Source of the DNA: Magnetospirillum sp. 15-1
GTDB lineage: Bacteria; Pseudomonadota; Alphaproteobacteria; Rhodospirillales; Magnetospirillaceae
Direction of reading: 5' to 3'
DNA: 64,000 bases
Assembly (NCBI RefSeq): GCF_900184795.1
Contig: NZ_FXXN01000028.1
Location: forward strand, 216,628 to 280,627
Position numbers and translations under genes: made by a program. The notes beneath the pieces were generated by a model. It saw only the letters and a list, made by a program, of their open reading frames with translations, did not search any database and was not told where the DNA came from. Positions 49,053-58,610 of the stretch are shown piece after piece. The first letter of the stretch is position 1, and every line of letters begins with the position of its first letter.

Positions 49053-49710
49053 CCTCGCCCTGCTGGTCCTTATCCCGCTGGTCCTGCCGTCATTCGCCTT
49101 GGCTCAGGCCTGCCCGCCGGCCGGGGCCTATGTGCCGGCCCGCGCCGTGACTTTTTCCACCTGGGTGGCCGATCCCACCTACAGCAGCGGCGAGAACCGG
49201 GCGCGCATCACCGCCCTGTCCGGCCTGACCCGGCCGGATTCCAAGGAGTTCACCACCGGCCTGACCCGCACTACCACCAATCTGGAGCTCAGGGTGCAGG
49301 GCTGGCAGATCGATCTGGGCCAGGGACGGCGCTGCATGGGGCTCGCCCGGGTCGAGGGCGTGTGGAAGATCACCGAGATCAAGGTCGACATCGCCCGGGA
49401 ATATCCGCCCGGCGGCTGCCAGTACCGGGTGATCCGCACTCACGAGGACGAACACGTCGCCATCAGCCGCGATGCCTTCCGCCACTGGACACCCCAGGCG
49501 GAGACGGTGCTGCGCAATGCGGCGGCACGGATGGCGCCGCGTATCACGACGTTGAGCCCCGACGCCATGACCGCTGAATTCAAGGACCAGCTGACGGCGG
49601 CCATGAAGCCGACCTTCGAGGCCTTCGCCGCCGAGCTGCGTACCCGCAACGCCGCCATCGACACGCCGGGCAATTACCGGCGTGTCAACGGGCAGTGTCC
49701 GAGCTGGTGA
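48952..49710 (+). CDS. Secreted DUF922-type putative zinc metalloprotease
   Basis: Up to 252 residues. The hydrophobic core of a signal peptide (SLALLVLIPLVLPSFALA) sits near residues 39-55, with the mature part starting at QACPP. The mature domain contains the zinc motif HEDEH (HExxH) in IRTHEDEHVAISRDAF, and Cys residues around CQYRV and GQCPSW, as in DUF922 proteins. The start is unclear: the only usable in-frame start codon is ATG 48952, which lies 101 bases inside the kinase gene and gives an unusually long n-region. Translational coupling to the kinase seems probable. It converges on erpA. Confidence 0.72.
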   Translation: MADVFGWNPCRARGVSSASPCRSGASERRKGGPSLALLVLIPLVLPSFALAQACPPAGAYVPARAVTFSTWVADPTYSSGENRARITALSGLTRPDSKEFTTGLTRTTTNLELRVQGWQIDLGQGRRCMGLARVEGVWKITEIKVDIAREYPPGGCQYRVIRTHEDEHVAISRDAFRHWTPQAETVLRNAAARMAPRITTLSPDAMTAEFKDQLTAAMKPTFEAFAAELRTRNAAIDTPGNYRRVNGQCPSW

Positions 49711-49713
49711 TGG

Positions 49714-50067
49714 TCAGACGGAGAACGAGCTGCCGCAGCCGCAGGTCGAGGTGGCGTTGGGATTCTTGATCTGGAAGGACGAACCGGCCAGATCCTCGAC
49801 GTAATCCACCACCGAGCCGTCCAGCATGTCCAGCGAGGTCTGGTCGACCACCAGGGTGATGCCGAATTCGCTGAACATGCGGTCGTCGTCGCCGACCTTG
49901 TCGTCCAGCGAGATGCCGTAGGAAAAGCCCGAGCAGCCGCCGCCCGACACGCCCAGGCGCAGCATCATGTTGGGCTTGCCCTCCATCTTGATCAGGGTCT
50001 GGACGCGCTCGGCGGCGCTTTCGGTGACGCTGACGCGGGCGGCGTAATTGTGTTCGACCTCGGCCAT
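49714..50067 (-). CDS. erpA: Iron-sulfur cluster insertion protein ErpA
   Basis: 117-residue A-type carrier (IscA/ErpA) that delivers iron-sulfur clusters to apoproteins. The three conserved Cys are in GGGCSGFSYG and TSTCGCGSSF. ATG 50067 (MAEVEHNYAA) follows GAGGACAAG; the frame is open further to 50211, but that part is not family-like. The divergent arrangement with dgt is common in this group of bacteria. Confidence 0.93.
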   Translation of the reverse strand: MAEVEHNYAARVSVTESAAERVQTLIKMEGKPNMMLRLGVSGGGCSGFSYGISLDDKVGDDDRMFSEFGITLVVDQTSLDMLDGSVVDYVEDLAGSSFQIKNPNATSTCGCGSSFSV

Positions 50068-50360
50068 CTTGTCCTCTGCGGCAAGGATTGGAATTGTTCG
50101 AAGGGTAGCACCGTGCCCACCCTGGAGGGAAGCTTCGTTCCCGCAATTTAGGTATTCCGATGCCGAATTCAAGTCATGCTTCGCTTCCCGGCGGTTCCAC
50201 CGCCGAGGCAAACGGGCTGGATACGGAGGGAAAGCTGGATTTTCCCATGACGCTCAGCGCCGATCCCGCCCTTTACCGCGCCAGGGCCGCCGGGCGCGAC
50301 CGCTGCGAATTGGCCGGGGGATGGTTGCGTTCCCCCGCCTTGGGCGGTAGTGTCCCGGAC

Positions 50361-51554
50361 ATGACCGAGTCCCGCTTTCATACCCTGGCCCCCTATGCCT
50401 GCCGGCCCGAGGAATCGCGCGGCCGCCTGCATGAAGAGGCGGACAGCCCGACCCGCTCGCCGTTCCAGCGCGACCGCGACCGCATCATCCACTCCGCCGC
50501 CTTCCGCCGCCTGCAATACAAGACCCAGGTGTTCGTCTATCACGAGGGCGATAATTACAGGACGCGGCTGACCCATTCGCTGGAAGTGTCGCAGATCGCC
50601 CGCTCCATCGCCCGCGTGCTGGCCCTGGACGAGGATCTGGCCGAGGCGCTGGCCCTGGCCCACGATCTGGGCCACACCCCGTTCGGCCACGCCGGCGAGG
50701 ACGCGCTGCAAGAGGTGCTGGCCGAATACGGCGGCTTCGACCACAACGCCCAGTCCCTGCGCATCGTCACCAAGCTGGAACGCCGCTACGTGGAGTTCGA
50801 GGGCCTCAACCTCACCTGGGAGACCCTGGAGGGGCTGGTCAAGCATAACGGTCCGCTGGCCGGTCCGCTGGCCGTCCGGCCCGAACGGGTGCTGCCCGGC
50901 GCCATCGCCGAATATGCCCAGTTGCACGACCTGCGACTGGAGAGCTTCGCCGGCATGGAGGCCCAGGTGGCGGCCCTGTCCGACGACATCGCCTACAACA
51001 ACCACGACATCGACGACGGGCTGCGCGCCGGGCTGTTCACCATCAAGGATCTGGCCGACGTGCCCCTGGTCGGGCCGCTGTTCCATCAGGTTGCCAGGCA
51101 ATATCCCGATGCCGAGCCCTCCTTGCACATCCACGAGGTCGTGCGGCGGATGATCGGCATCATGATCTTGGACCTCATCGAGGAAACCCGGCGCCGCATC
51201 GCCGAGTTCAAGCCGCAAAGCGCCGACGACGTGCGCGGCCTGGGCCGGCCGCTGGCCGCCTTTTCCGCCGAGATGCGTGCCAATGACGCGGCGCTGCGCC
51301 AGTTCCTGTTCACCAATATGTACCGCCACTTCAGCGTCAACCGCATGACCAGCAAGGGGCGCCGGGTGGTGAAGGACCTGTTCAGCCTGCTGTTCGCCGA
51401 GCCCGAATGCCTGCCGCCCGAATGGCGGCGGCTGGCCGACGGCAAGGGCACCGCCAAGACCGCCCGCGTGGTGGCCGATTACATCGCCGGCATGACCGAT
51501 CGCTTTGCGCTCGACGAGCATCGCCGGCTGTTCGACCTGCAAGAGAAGCCTTGA
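50361..51554 (+). CDS. dgt: Deoxyguanosinetriphosphate triphosphohydrolase-like protein
   Basis: 397 residues, HD-domain dNTPase of the dGTPase family. It removes triphosphate from dNTPs and affects dNTP pools. The HD motif is in [18 protein letters not shown] and [20 protein letters not shown]; the [17 protein letters not shown] and [16 protein letters not shown] segments complete the metal site. ATG 50361 matches where family members usually begin ([15 protein letters not shown]). An in-frame ATG at 50247 would add 38 residues. It is five bases before argS. Confidence 0.93.
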   Translation: MTESRFHTLAPYACRPEESRGRLHEEADSPTRSPFQRDRDRIIHSAAFRRLQYKTQVFVYHEGDNYRTRLTHSLEVSQIARSIARVLALDEDLAEALALAHDLGHTPFGHAGEDALQEVLAEYGGFDHNAQSLRIVTKLERRYVEFEGLNLTWETLEGLVKHNGPLAGPLAVRPERVLPGAIAEYAQLHDLRLESFAGMEAQVAALSDDIAYNNHDIDDGLRAGLFTIKDLADVPLVGPLFHQVARQYPDAEPSLHIHEVVRRMIGIMILDLIEETRRRIAEFKPQSADDVRGLGRPLAAFSAEMRANDAALRQFLFTNMYRHFSVNRMTSKGRRVVKDLFSLLFAEPECLPPEWRRLADGKGTAKTARVVADYIAGMTDRFALDEHRRLFDLQEKP

Positions 51555-51559
51555 GAAAA

Positions 51560-53290
51560 ATGAATCTGTTCAAATACTTCCGCGAAGAAATCATCAAGTC
51601 GGTCGAAGCGATCGTCCCCGGCCTCGATACCTCCAAGGTCACCGCAGAGCCGCCGCGCGAGACCAGTCACGGTGATGTGGCCACCAACGCCGCCATGGTG
51701 CTGACCAAGGCGGCGGGCATGAAGCCCCGTGATCTGGCCGAGAAGATCGCCGAGGCCTTGCGCGCCCATCCGGCGGTCACCGAGGTGGAGGTGGCCGGTC
51801 CCGGCTTCATCAATCTGCGCCTGTCGGATTCCTTCTGGTTCGACCGTCTGGCCGAAGTGCTGGCCGCCGGTACCGCCTATGGCCAGTCGGACATGGGCAA
51901 GGGGCACAAGGTCAACGTGGAATACGTCTCGGCCAATCCCACCGGCCCCATGCATATCGGACACGCCCGCGGCGCGGTGTTCGGCGACGCCCTGGCCTCG
52001 CTGCTGGTCAAGGCCGGTTACGACGTGACCCGCGAATACTACGTCAACGATGCCGGCTCCCAGGTGGATGTGCTGGCCCGCTCGGCGTATCTGCGCTACC
52101 GCGAGGCCCTGGGCGAGGAGATCGGCGAAATTCCAGAAGGCCTCTATCCCGGCGAGTACCTCAAGCCGGCCGGCGAGGCCCTGGCGAAAAAATACGGTCC
52201 GGCGCTCAAGGACAAGCCCGAGGAAGAGTGGCTGCCCGAACTGCGCACCTTCGCTGTCGACGCCATGCTGGACATGATCAAGGACGATCTGGCCGGGCTG
52301 GGGGTCAAGCACGACGTGTTCGTCTCCGAGCGCGGGCTGGTCGATGCCGGCAAGGTCCAGGATTCCCTGGATTACCTGAGCGGCAAGGGGCTGATCTACG
52401 AAGGCGTGCTGGAGCCGCCCAAGGGCAAGCTGCCCGACGATTGGGAGGCCCGGCCGCAAACCCTGTTCAAGGCCACCCAGTTCGGCGACGACGTGGACCG
52501 GCCCTTGAGGAAGTCGGATGGGTCATGGACCTATTTCGCCTCGGATATCGCCTATCACCTGGACAAGTACCGGCGCGGTTTCGCCTCCATGATCGACGTG
52601 TGGGGCGCCGACCACGGCGGCTACGTCAAGCGCATGCAGGCGGCGGTCAAGGCGGTGAGCGAGGGCGGCGGCGATCTCGACGTCAAGCTCTGCCAGATGG
52701 TCAATCTCCTGAAGGGCGGCCAGCCCTACAAGATGAGCAAGCGGGCCGGCACCTTCGTCACGCTGCGCGATCTGGTCGAGGCGGTGGGCAAGGACGTGGT
52801 CCGCTTCATCATGCTGACCCGCAAGAACGACGCCCATCTCGACTTCGACCTGGACAAGGTGCTGGAGCAGAGCCGCGACAATCCGGTGTTCTACGTCCAG
52901 TACGCCCATGCCCGCTGCCATTCGGTGATGCGCCACGCCGCCGGCATGTGGCCCGATGCGGTGGGGCCGGTTCCCGGTGTGGAGGTGCTGGCGCGCTTGA
53001 CCGACCCGGCCGAGCTTGGTTTGATCAGGCTGCTGGCCGGCTGGCCGCGTCAGGTGGAAAGCGCGGCCGAGGCCCACGAGCCGCACCGCGTCGCGTTCTA
53101 CCTGTACGAACTGGCCGCCGCCTTCCATGGGCTGTGGAACAAGGGTAAGGACGAGACCCGGCTGCGGTTCCTGATCGAGGACGACCGCGAGCTGTCCTTG
53201 GCCCGTCTGGGCCTGCTGCGCGCGGTGGTGGGGGTGATCGCCTCGGGGCTTGGCATCTTCGGTGTCGCTCCCGTGGAAGAGATGCGCTGA
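51560..53290 (+). CDS. argS: Arginyl-tRNA synthetase
   Basis: 576 residues of the class I synthetase. The additional N-terminal domain begins [39 protein letters not shown] carries the HIGH motif, and [16 protein letters not shown] the KMSKS-like motif. The C-terminal anticodon-binding DALR domain ends GVAPVEEMR. Its stop region contains a 12-base duplication (GAGATGCGCTGA at 53279-53290 and 53297-53308), so the sequence over the stop is repeated before the next gene. Confidence 0.97.
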   Translation: MNLFKYFREEIIKSVEAIVPGLDTSKVTAEPPRETSHGDVATNAAMVLTKAAGMKPRDLAEKIAEALRAHPAVTEVEVAGPGFINLRLSDSFWFDRLAEVLAAGTAYGQSDMGKGHKVNVEYVSANPTGPMHIGHARGAVFGDALASLLVKAGYDVTREYYVNDAGSQVDVLARSAYLRYREALGEEIGEIPEGLYPGEYLKPAGEALAKKYGPALKDKPEEEWLPELRTFAVDAMLDMIKDDLAGLGVKHDVFVSERGLVDAGKVQDSLDYLSGKGLIYEGVLEPPKGKLPDDWEARPQTLFKATQFGDDVDRPLRKSDGSWTYFASDIAYHLDKYRRGFASMIDVWGADHGGYVKRMQAAVKAVSEGGGDLDVKLCQMVNLLKGGQPYKMSKRAGTFVTLRDLVEAVGKDVVRFIMLTRKNDAHLDFDLDKVLEQSRDNPVFYVQYAHARCHSVMRHAAGMWPDAVGPVPGVEVLARLTDPAELGLIRLLAGWPRQVESAAEAHEPHRVAFYLYELAAAFHGLWNKGKDETRLRFLIEDDRELSLARLGLLRAVVGVIASGLGIFGVAPVEEMR

Positions 53291-53309
53291 ACAGGGGAGA
53301 TGCGCTGAC

Positions 53310-54263
53310 ATGGCCAAACGTCCCGGCGACGATTACGAACGCGACCTGCTGGACATCATTCCCGAGCGCTACGACGCCGACGCCGATTCCCATCAGGCCC
53401 GCGCCGGCCATCGCCTGCGCAGTTGGGTGCTGATCGGCGGCGCCGTCATCGCGGTGGGCGCCATCGTCGCCGCCGGCCTGCATTTCGTCGGCGGCCGCAA
53501 GGGCGGCGGACTGGGCGTGCCGGTGATCAAGGCCGACGACCGTCCCATCAAGACCCGCCCCGACGACCGGGGCGGCATGCAGGTGCCCAATCAGGACAAG
53601 CTGGTCTACGAGCGCATGGATTCGGCCGGGGAGGGCGAGCCCAAGGTGGAGCGCCTGATGCCTCAGCCCGAAGCCGCCAAGGCGCCGCCCAAGACCATCT
53701 CCGTGCCGCCGCTGTCGGCCGAGCCGCCGCCGCCCGCTCCGGTGGCGAGCCGCCCGGCTCCCATTCCGCCCAAGCCCGGCGAGCCGCCGGCCCCCAAGAC
53801 CGCCCCGGCGGCCAAGGTGGCGGTCCAGCCCATGGAAGCCTCGCCCATTCCGCCGGCCGCCGCTCCGGTGCCGCCGGCCTACCAGCCGGTGCAGGAGCGT
53901 GCCGCCGCGCCCGCCCAGCCCGAGCACATGGCGCCCGCCGTGGTGGCCCAGGCACCCCGCACGGCTCCGCCGCCGCCCGCTCCGACACCCGCCACCTCCG
54001 CCAAGGCCCCGGCCTCGGGCGAGTTCGTGGTGCAGTTGGGCGCGGTGCGGGCCGCCGATCAGGCCGACAAGGAATGGCTCCGCATCCAGAAGGCCAATGC
54101 CGATCTGCTGGGCGCTCTCAAGTCCGATATCGTCCGTGTCGAGCTGCCGGGCAAGGGAACCTTCTGGCGGGTGCGCGCCGCGCCCCTGTCCGAGCAGGCC
54201 GCCCGCCAGCTTTGCGCCGAACTCACCGCCCGATCCCAGGGGTGCATCGTTGCCCGCCGCTAA
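53310..54263 (+). CDS. SPOR-domain membrane protein
   Basis: 317 residues. A cytoplasmic N terminus, a transmembrane helix (about 38-58), a long Pro/Ala-rich linker (about 120-235; PPPAPVASRPAPIPPKPGE) and a C-terminal SPOR domain (about 237-315; GEFVVQLGAVRAADQADKEW). SPOR domains bind glycan strands without stem peptides at the division septum, so a role in cell division is likely. ATG 53310 follows GGGGAG a few bases upstream. It overlaps nagZ by 14 bases. Confidence 0.9.
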   Translation: MAKRPGDDYERDLLDIIPERYDADADSHQARAGHRLRSWVLIGGAVIAVGAIVAAGLHFVGGRKGGGLGVPVIKADDRPIKTRPDDRGGMQVPNQDKLVYERMDSAGEGEPKVERLMPQPEAAKAPPKTISVPPLSAEPPPPAPVASRPAPIPPKPGEPPAPKTAPAAKVAVQPMEASPIPPAAAPVPPAYQPVQERAAAPAQPEHMAPAVVAQAPRTAPPPPAPTPATSAKAPASGEFVVQLGAVRAADQADKEWLRIQKANADLLGALKSDIVRVELPGKGTFWRVRAAPLSEQAARQLCAELTARSQGCIVARR

Positions 54264-55281
54264 GACTCCTCCCGCCGCCGCCATCTTCGGCTGTTCCGGT
54301 CTGGCTCTCACCGAGGCCGAGCGCGACTTCTTCCGGCGCACCGATCCGCTGGGCTTCATCCTGTTCGCCCGCAACGTGGCCGATCCCACCCAGGTCAAGG
54401 CGCTGGTCAACTCGTTCCGCGAGACGGTGGGCCGCCCGGACGCTCCGGTGCTGATCGACCAGGAGGGGGGCAGGGTGCAGCGCCTGAAGCCGCCCCACTG
54501 GCGTAAGGCGCCGCCCGGCGAGCCCTTCGCCGCCCTGGCCGTCCGCGACCTGGAGGCGGCAAGGGAGGCCCTGCGCCTCAACTTCCGCCTGATCGGCGCC
54601 GAACTGGCCGATCTCGGCATCGACGTGGATTGCGCCCCCGTCCTGGACGTGCCCATTCCCGGCGCCCACGACGTCATCGGCGACCGTGCCTATGGCCGCA
54701 CCGCCGAATCGGTGATCACCCTGGCCGGCGAGGTCATCGACGGCCTGCTGGACGAGGGCGTGCTGCCGGTGATCAAGCATATTCCCGGCCATGGCCGCGC
54801 CATGGTGGACAGCCACCTCGACCTGCCGGTGGTCGACACTCCGCTGGCCGAACTGGAGGGCCAGGATTTCCCGCCCTTCCACGCCTTCCGCCATGCGCCC
54901 TGGGCCATGACCGCCCATGTGGTCTATACCGCCCTTGACGCGGCGCGGCCCGCCACTACCTCCAGGGTGGTGATCGACAAGGTGATCAGGGGGGCCATCG
55001 GCTTCGACGGCCTGCTGATTTCCGACGATCTGTCCATGAAGGCGTTGGGCGGCAGCTTCGAAGACCGTACCCGCGCCAGTCTGGAGGCGGGCTGCGACGT
55101 GGTGCTTCACTGCAACGGCAACATGGCGGAGATGGTGGCCATCGCCTCGGAACTGCGCCCCCTGAGCGCGGCGGCCGAGGTGCGGGTGGCCCATGGTCTG
55201 GCGCAGAAGCGCAAGCGGGTGCCCTTCGACCGCAAGGCGGCCGAGGAGCGGGTCGAGGCTTTGCTCAGGCTCTCCCCATGA
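54250..55281 (+). CDS. nagZ: Beta-N-acetylhexosaminidase (peptidoglycan recycling)
   Basis: 343 residues, GH3 family. It removes N-acetylglucosamine from anhydro-muropeptides in the cytoplasm. LIDQEGGRVQRLK, VIKHIPGHGRAMVDSHLDLP (the His of the Asp-His dyad) and LISDDLSMKALGG (nucleophile Asp) are the family motifs. The start is TTG 54250, the only start that fits the family N terminus (PAAKTPPAAAIFGCSG); the frame upstream of it overlaps the SPOR gene. The overlaps with both neighbours indicate an operon. Confidence 0.94.
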   Translation: MPAAKTPPAAAIFGCSGLALTEAERDFFRRTDPLGFILFARNVADPTQVKALVNSFRETVGRPDAPVLIDQEGGRVQRLKPPHWRKAPPGEPFAALAVRDLEAAREALRLNFRLIGAELADLGIDVDCAPVLDVPIPGAHDVIGDRAYGRTAESVITLAGEVIDGLLDEGVLPVIKHIPGHGRAMVDSHLDLPVVDTPLAELEGQDFPPFHAFRHAPWAMTAHVVYTALDAARPATTSRVVIDKVIRGAIGFDGLLISDDLSMKALGGSFEDRTRASLEAGCDVVLHCNGNMAEMVAIASELRPLSAAAEVRVAHGLAQKRKRVPFDRKAAEERVEALLRLSP

Positions 55282-55964
55282 TGGGCGATCTGGGTGGGCT
55301 GCTGTTCGGCATCACCATCTGGGCGATTCCGCTGATCTTCGCCGTGACCCTGCACGAGGCGGCCCACGGCTATGCCGCCAGGGCGTGCGGCGACGATACC
55401 GCCGAGCGCCTGGGGCGTATCTCGCTCAATCCGCTGCGTCACATCGACCCGTTCGGCACCATCATCCTGCCCGGCCTGCTGCTGGCCATGGGCGGCGTGA
55501 TGTTCGGGTGGGCCAAGCCGGTACCGGTCAATTTCAACCGCCTGCGCAACCCTCGCCGCGACATGGTGATCGTCGCCGCCGCCGGCCCCGCCATGAACAT
55601 GGGCCTCGCCATCCTGGCGGTGCTGGCCGTGCGGCTGGTGCCGGTCCTGCCCGAGGCGGTGCGCGGCTGGTATTTCCTCAATCTGGACAACGCCATCTAT
55701 TTCAACCTGTTGCTGGCGGTGTTCAACATGATCCCCATTCCGCCCCTGGACGGGGGCCGGGTGGCGGTGGGCATCCTGCCGCGCCCCCTGGCCAGGCGGC
55801 TGGCCGGCATGGAAAAAGCCGGGATGCTGATCCTGATCGCCGCCCTGTTCCTGTTTCCCCTGCTGGGGTCCAAGATCGGCATGGACCTGGATGTGTTCCG
55901 TTGGCTGGTCCAGGGACCGGTGGATGCCATCGGCGGCTTCCTGGTCAGGACCCTGGGGCCGTGA
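55278..55964 (+). CDS. Site-2 protease family (M50) membrane metalloprotease
   Basis: 228 residues with five to six hydrophobic segments. The zinc motif is in TLHEAAHGYAARACGD (HEAAH, residues 26-30), with SLNPLRHIDPFGTI and the second site NMIPIPPLDGGRVAVG. These short M50 proteases are related to RseP and SpoIVFB but lack a PDZ domain; the substrate is unknown. A 4-base overlap links it to nagZ (ATGA) and to scpA (GTGA). Confidence 0.9.
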   Translation: MMGDLGGLLFGITIWAIPLIFAVTLHEAAHGYAARACGDDTAERLGRISLNPLRHIDPFGTIILPGLLLAMGGVMFGWAKPVPVNFNRLRNPRRDMVIVAAAGPAMNMGLAILAVLAVRLVPVLPEAVRGWYFLNLDNAIYFNLLLAVFNMIPIPPLDGGRVAVGILPRPLARRLAGMEKAGMLILIAALFLFPLLGSKIGMDLDVFRWLVQGPVDAIGGFLVRTLGP

Positions 55965-56779
55965 GTGGCGGGCTGCCTTTCACCTTCGAGGAGGACCGGG
56001 ACCGTCCCGGCCGCGCCCCGGCCGAGCGGCTGTTGCTTGATCTCGACGGCTGGGAAGGTCCGCTGGACGTCCTGCTGCAACTGGCCCGCGACCAGAAGGT
56101 GGATCTGGCTAAGATCTCGATTCTGAAGTTAGCCGACCAATACCTTGATTTCGTTCAGAAGGTCGGGCGCGAACAGATCGACCTCGCCGCCGAATACCTA
56201 GTGATGGCGGCGTGGCTGGCCTACCTCAAGAGCCGTCTGCTGCTGCCCGAGCCGGAGCCCGAGCCGGGCGAGGAATTGTCGCCGGCCGAGATGGCCGCCG
56301 CCCTGGCCTTCCGGCTGCGGCGGCTGGAGGCCATGCAGAAGGCCGGGACCCATCTGTTCACCCGCCGGCTGCTGAACCGCGACGTCTTCGCCCGGGGAGC
56401 GCCCGAGGATATCGAGGTAGTCAGCCGTTCCATCTTCGACCTGGACCTTTACGACCTGCTGAAAGCCTACGCCGATCACGTGGTACGCAACTCGGTGCGG
56501 ACGCTGACCGTCGAGGCGCCCGACCTGTGGTCGGTGGAGCACGCCCTGGCGCGGCTGGAAGCCATGCTGGGGATCGGCAGCCTGCCCGACTGGTCTGTGC
56601 TGATGGCCTATCTGCCGGCCATCGAGGGAGATTCGCTCAAGATGAAATCGGCCATGGCCTCGACCTTCGTCGCCGCCCTGGAACTGGCCAAGCAGGGCAA
56701 GCTGGTGCTGCGCCAGGACGGCGCCGCCTATTCCCCCATCTACATCCGGGCGGGGCAGGGCGAGGGGAGGGAGGAATGA
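55961..56779 (+). CDS. scpA: Segregation and condensation protein A
   Basis: 272 residues, kleisin subunit of the SMC-ScpAB complex that compacts and segregates chromosomes. The N-terminal FEGPLDLLL-type motif appears as LDGWEGPLDVLLQLARDQK. The helical repeat contains IDLAAEYLVMAAWLAYLKS, and the C-terminal winged-helix part ends with ALELAKQGKLVLRQDGA. The start is GTG 55961, overlapping the protease stop. It overlaps scpB by four bases. Confidence 0.92.
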   Translation: MSGGLPFTFEEDRDRPGRAPAERLLLDLDGWEGPLDVLLQLARDQKVDLAKISILKLADQYLDFVQKVGREQIDLAAEYLVMAAWLAYLKSRLLLPEPEPEPGEELSPAEMAAALAFRLRRLEAMQKAGTHLFTRRLLNRDVFARGAPEDIEVVSRSIFDLDLYDLLKAYADHVVRNSVRTLTVEAPDLWSVEHALARLEAMLGIGSLPDWSVLMAYLPAIEGDSLKMKSAMASTFVAALELAKQGKLVLRQDGAAYSPIYIRAGQGEGREE

Positions 56780-57426
56780 CCGGCGATCCGCAATATCTCC
56801 GTATCGTCGAGGCGCTGATCTTCGCCTCGGCAGAACCGGTCTCCGAACGGGCGGTGGCCGAGCGCCTGCCCGAGGGTGTCGACGTGGTTCAACTGCTGGC
56901 GGAGTTGGAGACTCATTACGCGGCGCGCGGCTTCAATCTGGTGCGGCGTGGTGACGGCTGGGCCTTCCGTACCGCCCCCGATCTGGCCGAATCCCTGAAG
57001 GTGGAGCGTACCCAGGAACGCAAGCTGTCGCGGGCCGCCATCGAGACCCTGGCCATCATCGCCTATCATCAGCCGGTGACCCGCGCCGAGATCGAGGAAA
57101 TTCGCGGCGTGGCCCTGTCCAAGGGCACCATCGACATCCTCTTCGCGTCGGGCTGGATTCGGCCCAAGGGCCGCAGGCGCACGCCAGGGCGCCCGCTGAC
57201 CTGGGCGACCTCCGACGGCTTCCTCGACCATTTCGGCCTGGAATCCCTGGGCGACCTGCCCGGCGTCAAGGAACTGGAGGCCGCCGGTCTGCTGGATGCC
57301 AGAGCCGCCGCCGGCGCCTACGGCAATCGCGCCGTCGAGGATTCTCGGCTGGTGGATACCGTCGAGGAGGACGAGACCCAGTTGGACCTGCTGGACGACG
57401 AAACCCTGCTGGGCATCGGGGAGTAG
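56776..57426 (+). CDS. scpB: Segregation and condensation protein B
   Basis: 216 residues. Winged-helix protein that binds ScpA in the SMC complex. The two wHTH units are visible (IVEALIFASAEPVSERAVAE; AAIETLAIIAYHQPVTRAEI with VALSKGTIDILFASGWI). ATGA overlap with scpA. The acidic C-terminal tail is typical. It ends three bases before the next start codon. Confidence 0.93.
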   Translation: MTGDPQYLRIVEALIFASAEPVSERAVAERLPEGVDVVQLLAELETHYAARGFNLVRRGDGWAFRTAPDLAESLKVERTQERKLSRAAIETLAIIAYHQPVTRAEIEEIRGVALSKGTIDILFASGWIRPKGRRRTPGRPLTWATSDGFLDHFGLESLGDLPGVKELEAAGLLDARAAAGAYGNRAVEDSRLVDTVEEDETQLDLLDDETLLGIGE

Positions 57427-57429
57427 ACG

Positions 57430-57822
57430 GTGAAGGCCGTCGCCGACAAGGGCCGCAAGATCGCGCTGATGATCATCGGCTGGGCCTTCGTGGCCCTGGG
57501 CGTCGTCGGTGCCTTTCTGCCGGTGATGCCGACCACCCCGTTCATGCTGGTGGCGCTGTGGTGTTTCGCCAAGAGCTCCGACCGCTTCCATGCTTGGCTG
57601 TTCTATCACCCGGTGTTCGGCCCGCCCTTGCGCGACTGGGAGATCAACCGGGTCATCCCCCTTTACGCCAAGGTCTTCGCCCTCTCCAGCATGGCGGTCA
57701 GCATCGTCTATGTGGTCGGCTTCTCCCAGGCCCCGTGGTGGGCCATGGCCACCATGGGAGCCACCTGCACGGCGGGCGCGGTATTCATCCTGTCCAAGCC
57801 CAGCCGCAAGCCGGTTCAATGA
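57430..57822 (+). CDS. DUF454 (YbaN-type) inner-membrane protein
   Basis: 130 residues with three or four hydrophobic helices. The conserved segment [20 protein letters not shown] and the following [21 protein letters not shown] identify the DUF454 family. The function is unknown. The start is GTG 57430, three bases after scpB, and likely the last gene of the scp operon. Confidence 0.88.
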   Translation: MKAVADKGRKIALMIIGWAFVALGVVGAFLPVMPTTPFMLVALWCFAKSSDRFHAWLFYHPVFGPPLRDWEINRVIPLYAKVFALSSMAVSIVYVVGFSQAPWWAMATMGATCTAGAVFILSKPSRKPVQ

Positions 57823-57925
57823 CCAAAGCCGCCCCCAAAAGCCGCCATTGCGGTGTTGCTTTTCTTTTGCGATGATCCGCCGCCGGCCGGTTTGCCCGGC
57901 AGTGACGTACGAGGAGTGTTGTGGC

Positions 57926-58165
57926 ATGGGTAGCATGAGTATCGGTCATTGGCTCATCGTTCTGGTCATCGTGCTGCTGCTGTTCGGCGCCAACAAGATT
58001 CCGAAGCTGATGGGCGACATGGCCAAGGGCGTGAAGGCCTTCAAGCACGGCCTGAAGGACGAGGACGAGGCGCCGGCCCAGTCCGCCGCCGCTCCGCAGC
58101 CGCAGGTGACGGAAGCCCAGGCCGCCAAGCCGGCCGCCGCCCCCGATTCCGCCCCCAAGCACTAG
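57926..58165 (+). CDS. tatA: Twin-arginine translocase subunit TatA
   Basis: 79 residues. A short N terminus, one transmembrane helix ([18 protein letters not shown]), hinge, amphipathic helix ([17 protein letters not shown]) and a hydrophilic Ala/Pro/Gln-rich tail. It forms the pore-like oligomers of the Tat system for folded proteins. ATG 57926 has GAGGAG about 12 bases upstream. It is followed by tatB after 15 bases. Confidence 0.94.
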   Translation: MGSMSIGHWLIVLVIVLLLFGANKIPKLMGDMAKGVKAFKHGLKDEDEAPAQSAAAPQPQVTEAQAAKPAAAPDSAPKH

Positions 58166-58180
58166 TTCGGGACCCGCCGG

Positions 58181-58600
58181 ATGTTCGACATCGGCTGGGA
58201 CGAGATGGCGCTGATCGCCGTGGTCAGTCTGATCGTCATCGGACCAAAGGATCTGCCGGTGGTCCTGCGCCAGATGGGGCGCTGGACCCGCAAGGCACGC
58301 GAGATGGCTTCCGAGTTCCATCGCGGCGTGGATGACATGGTCCGCGAGTCCGAACTGGACGAGTTGAAGAAGCAGGTCACCAAGGTCTCGGACGTCAACC
58401 TGCTGCGGCAGGAGGTCGACAAGGCCATCGATCCCACCGGCGAGATGGCCAAGGCCATGGAGCTTCCCGCCCTGAACGTCAATTCCGCCGCCGAGGTCGC
58501 GCCGCCGGCTCTCGCCTCGGTGACCGAGCCGGCTCCGGAAGAGATCAAGCCGGCCGAAATCGATCTGACCGGGGCGCCCGCCCGCCCGCCGGAACCCTAG
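58181..58600 (+). CDS. tatB: Twin-arginine translocase subunit TatB
   Basis: 139 residues. N-terminal helix MFDIGWDEMALIAVVSLIV with IGPKDLPVVLRQMG hinge, followed by the amphipathic helix RWTRKAREMASEFHRG and a Pro-rich tail (EPAPEEIKPAEID). It works with TatC as the signal-peptide receptor. The tail is longer than in TatA, which is expected for TatB. Confidence 0.93.
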   Translation: MFDIGWDEMALIAVVSLIVIGPKDLPVVLRQMGRWTRKAREMASEFHRGVDDMVRESELDELKKQVTKVSDVNLLRQEVDKAIDPTGEMAKAMELPALNVNSAAEVAPPALASVTEPAPEEIKPAEIDLTGAPARPPEP

Positions 58601-58610
58601 AGGACGTATT

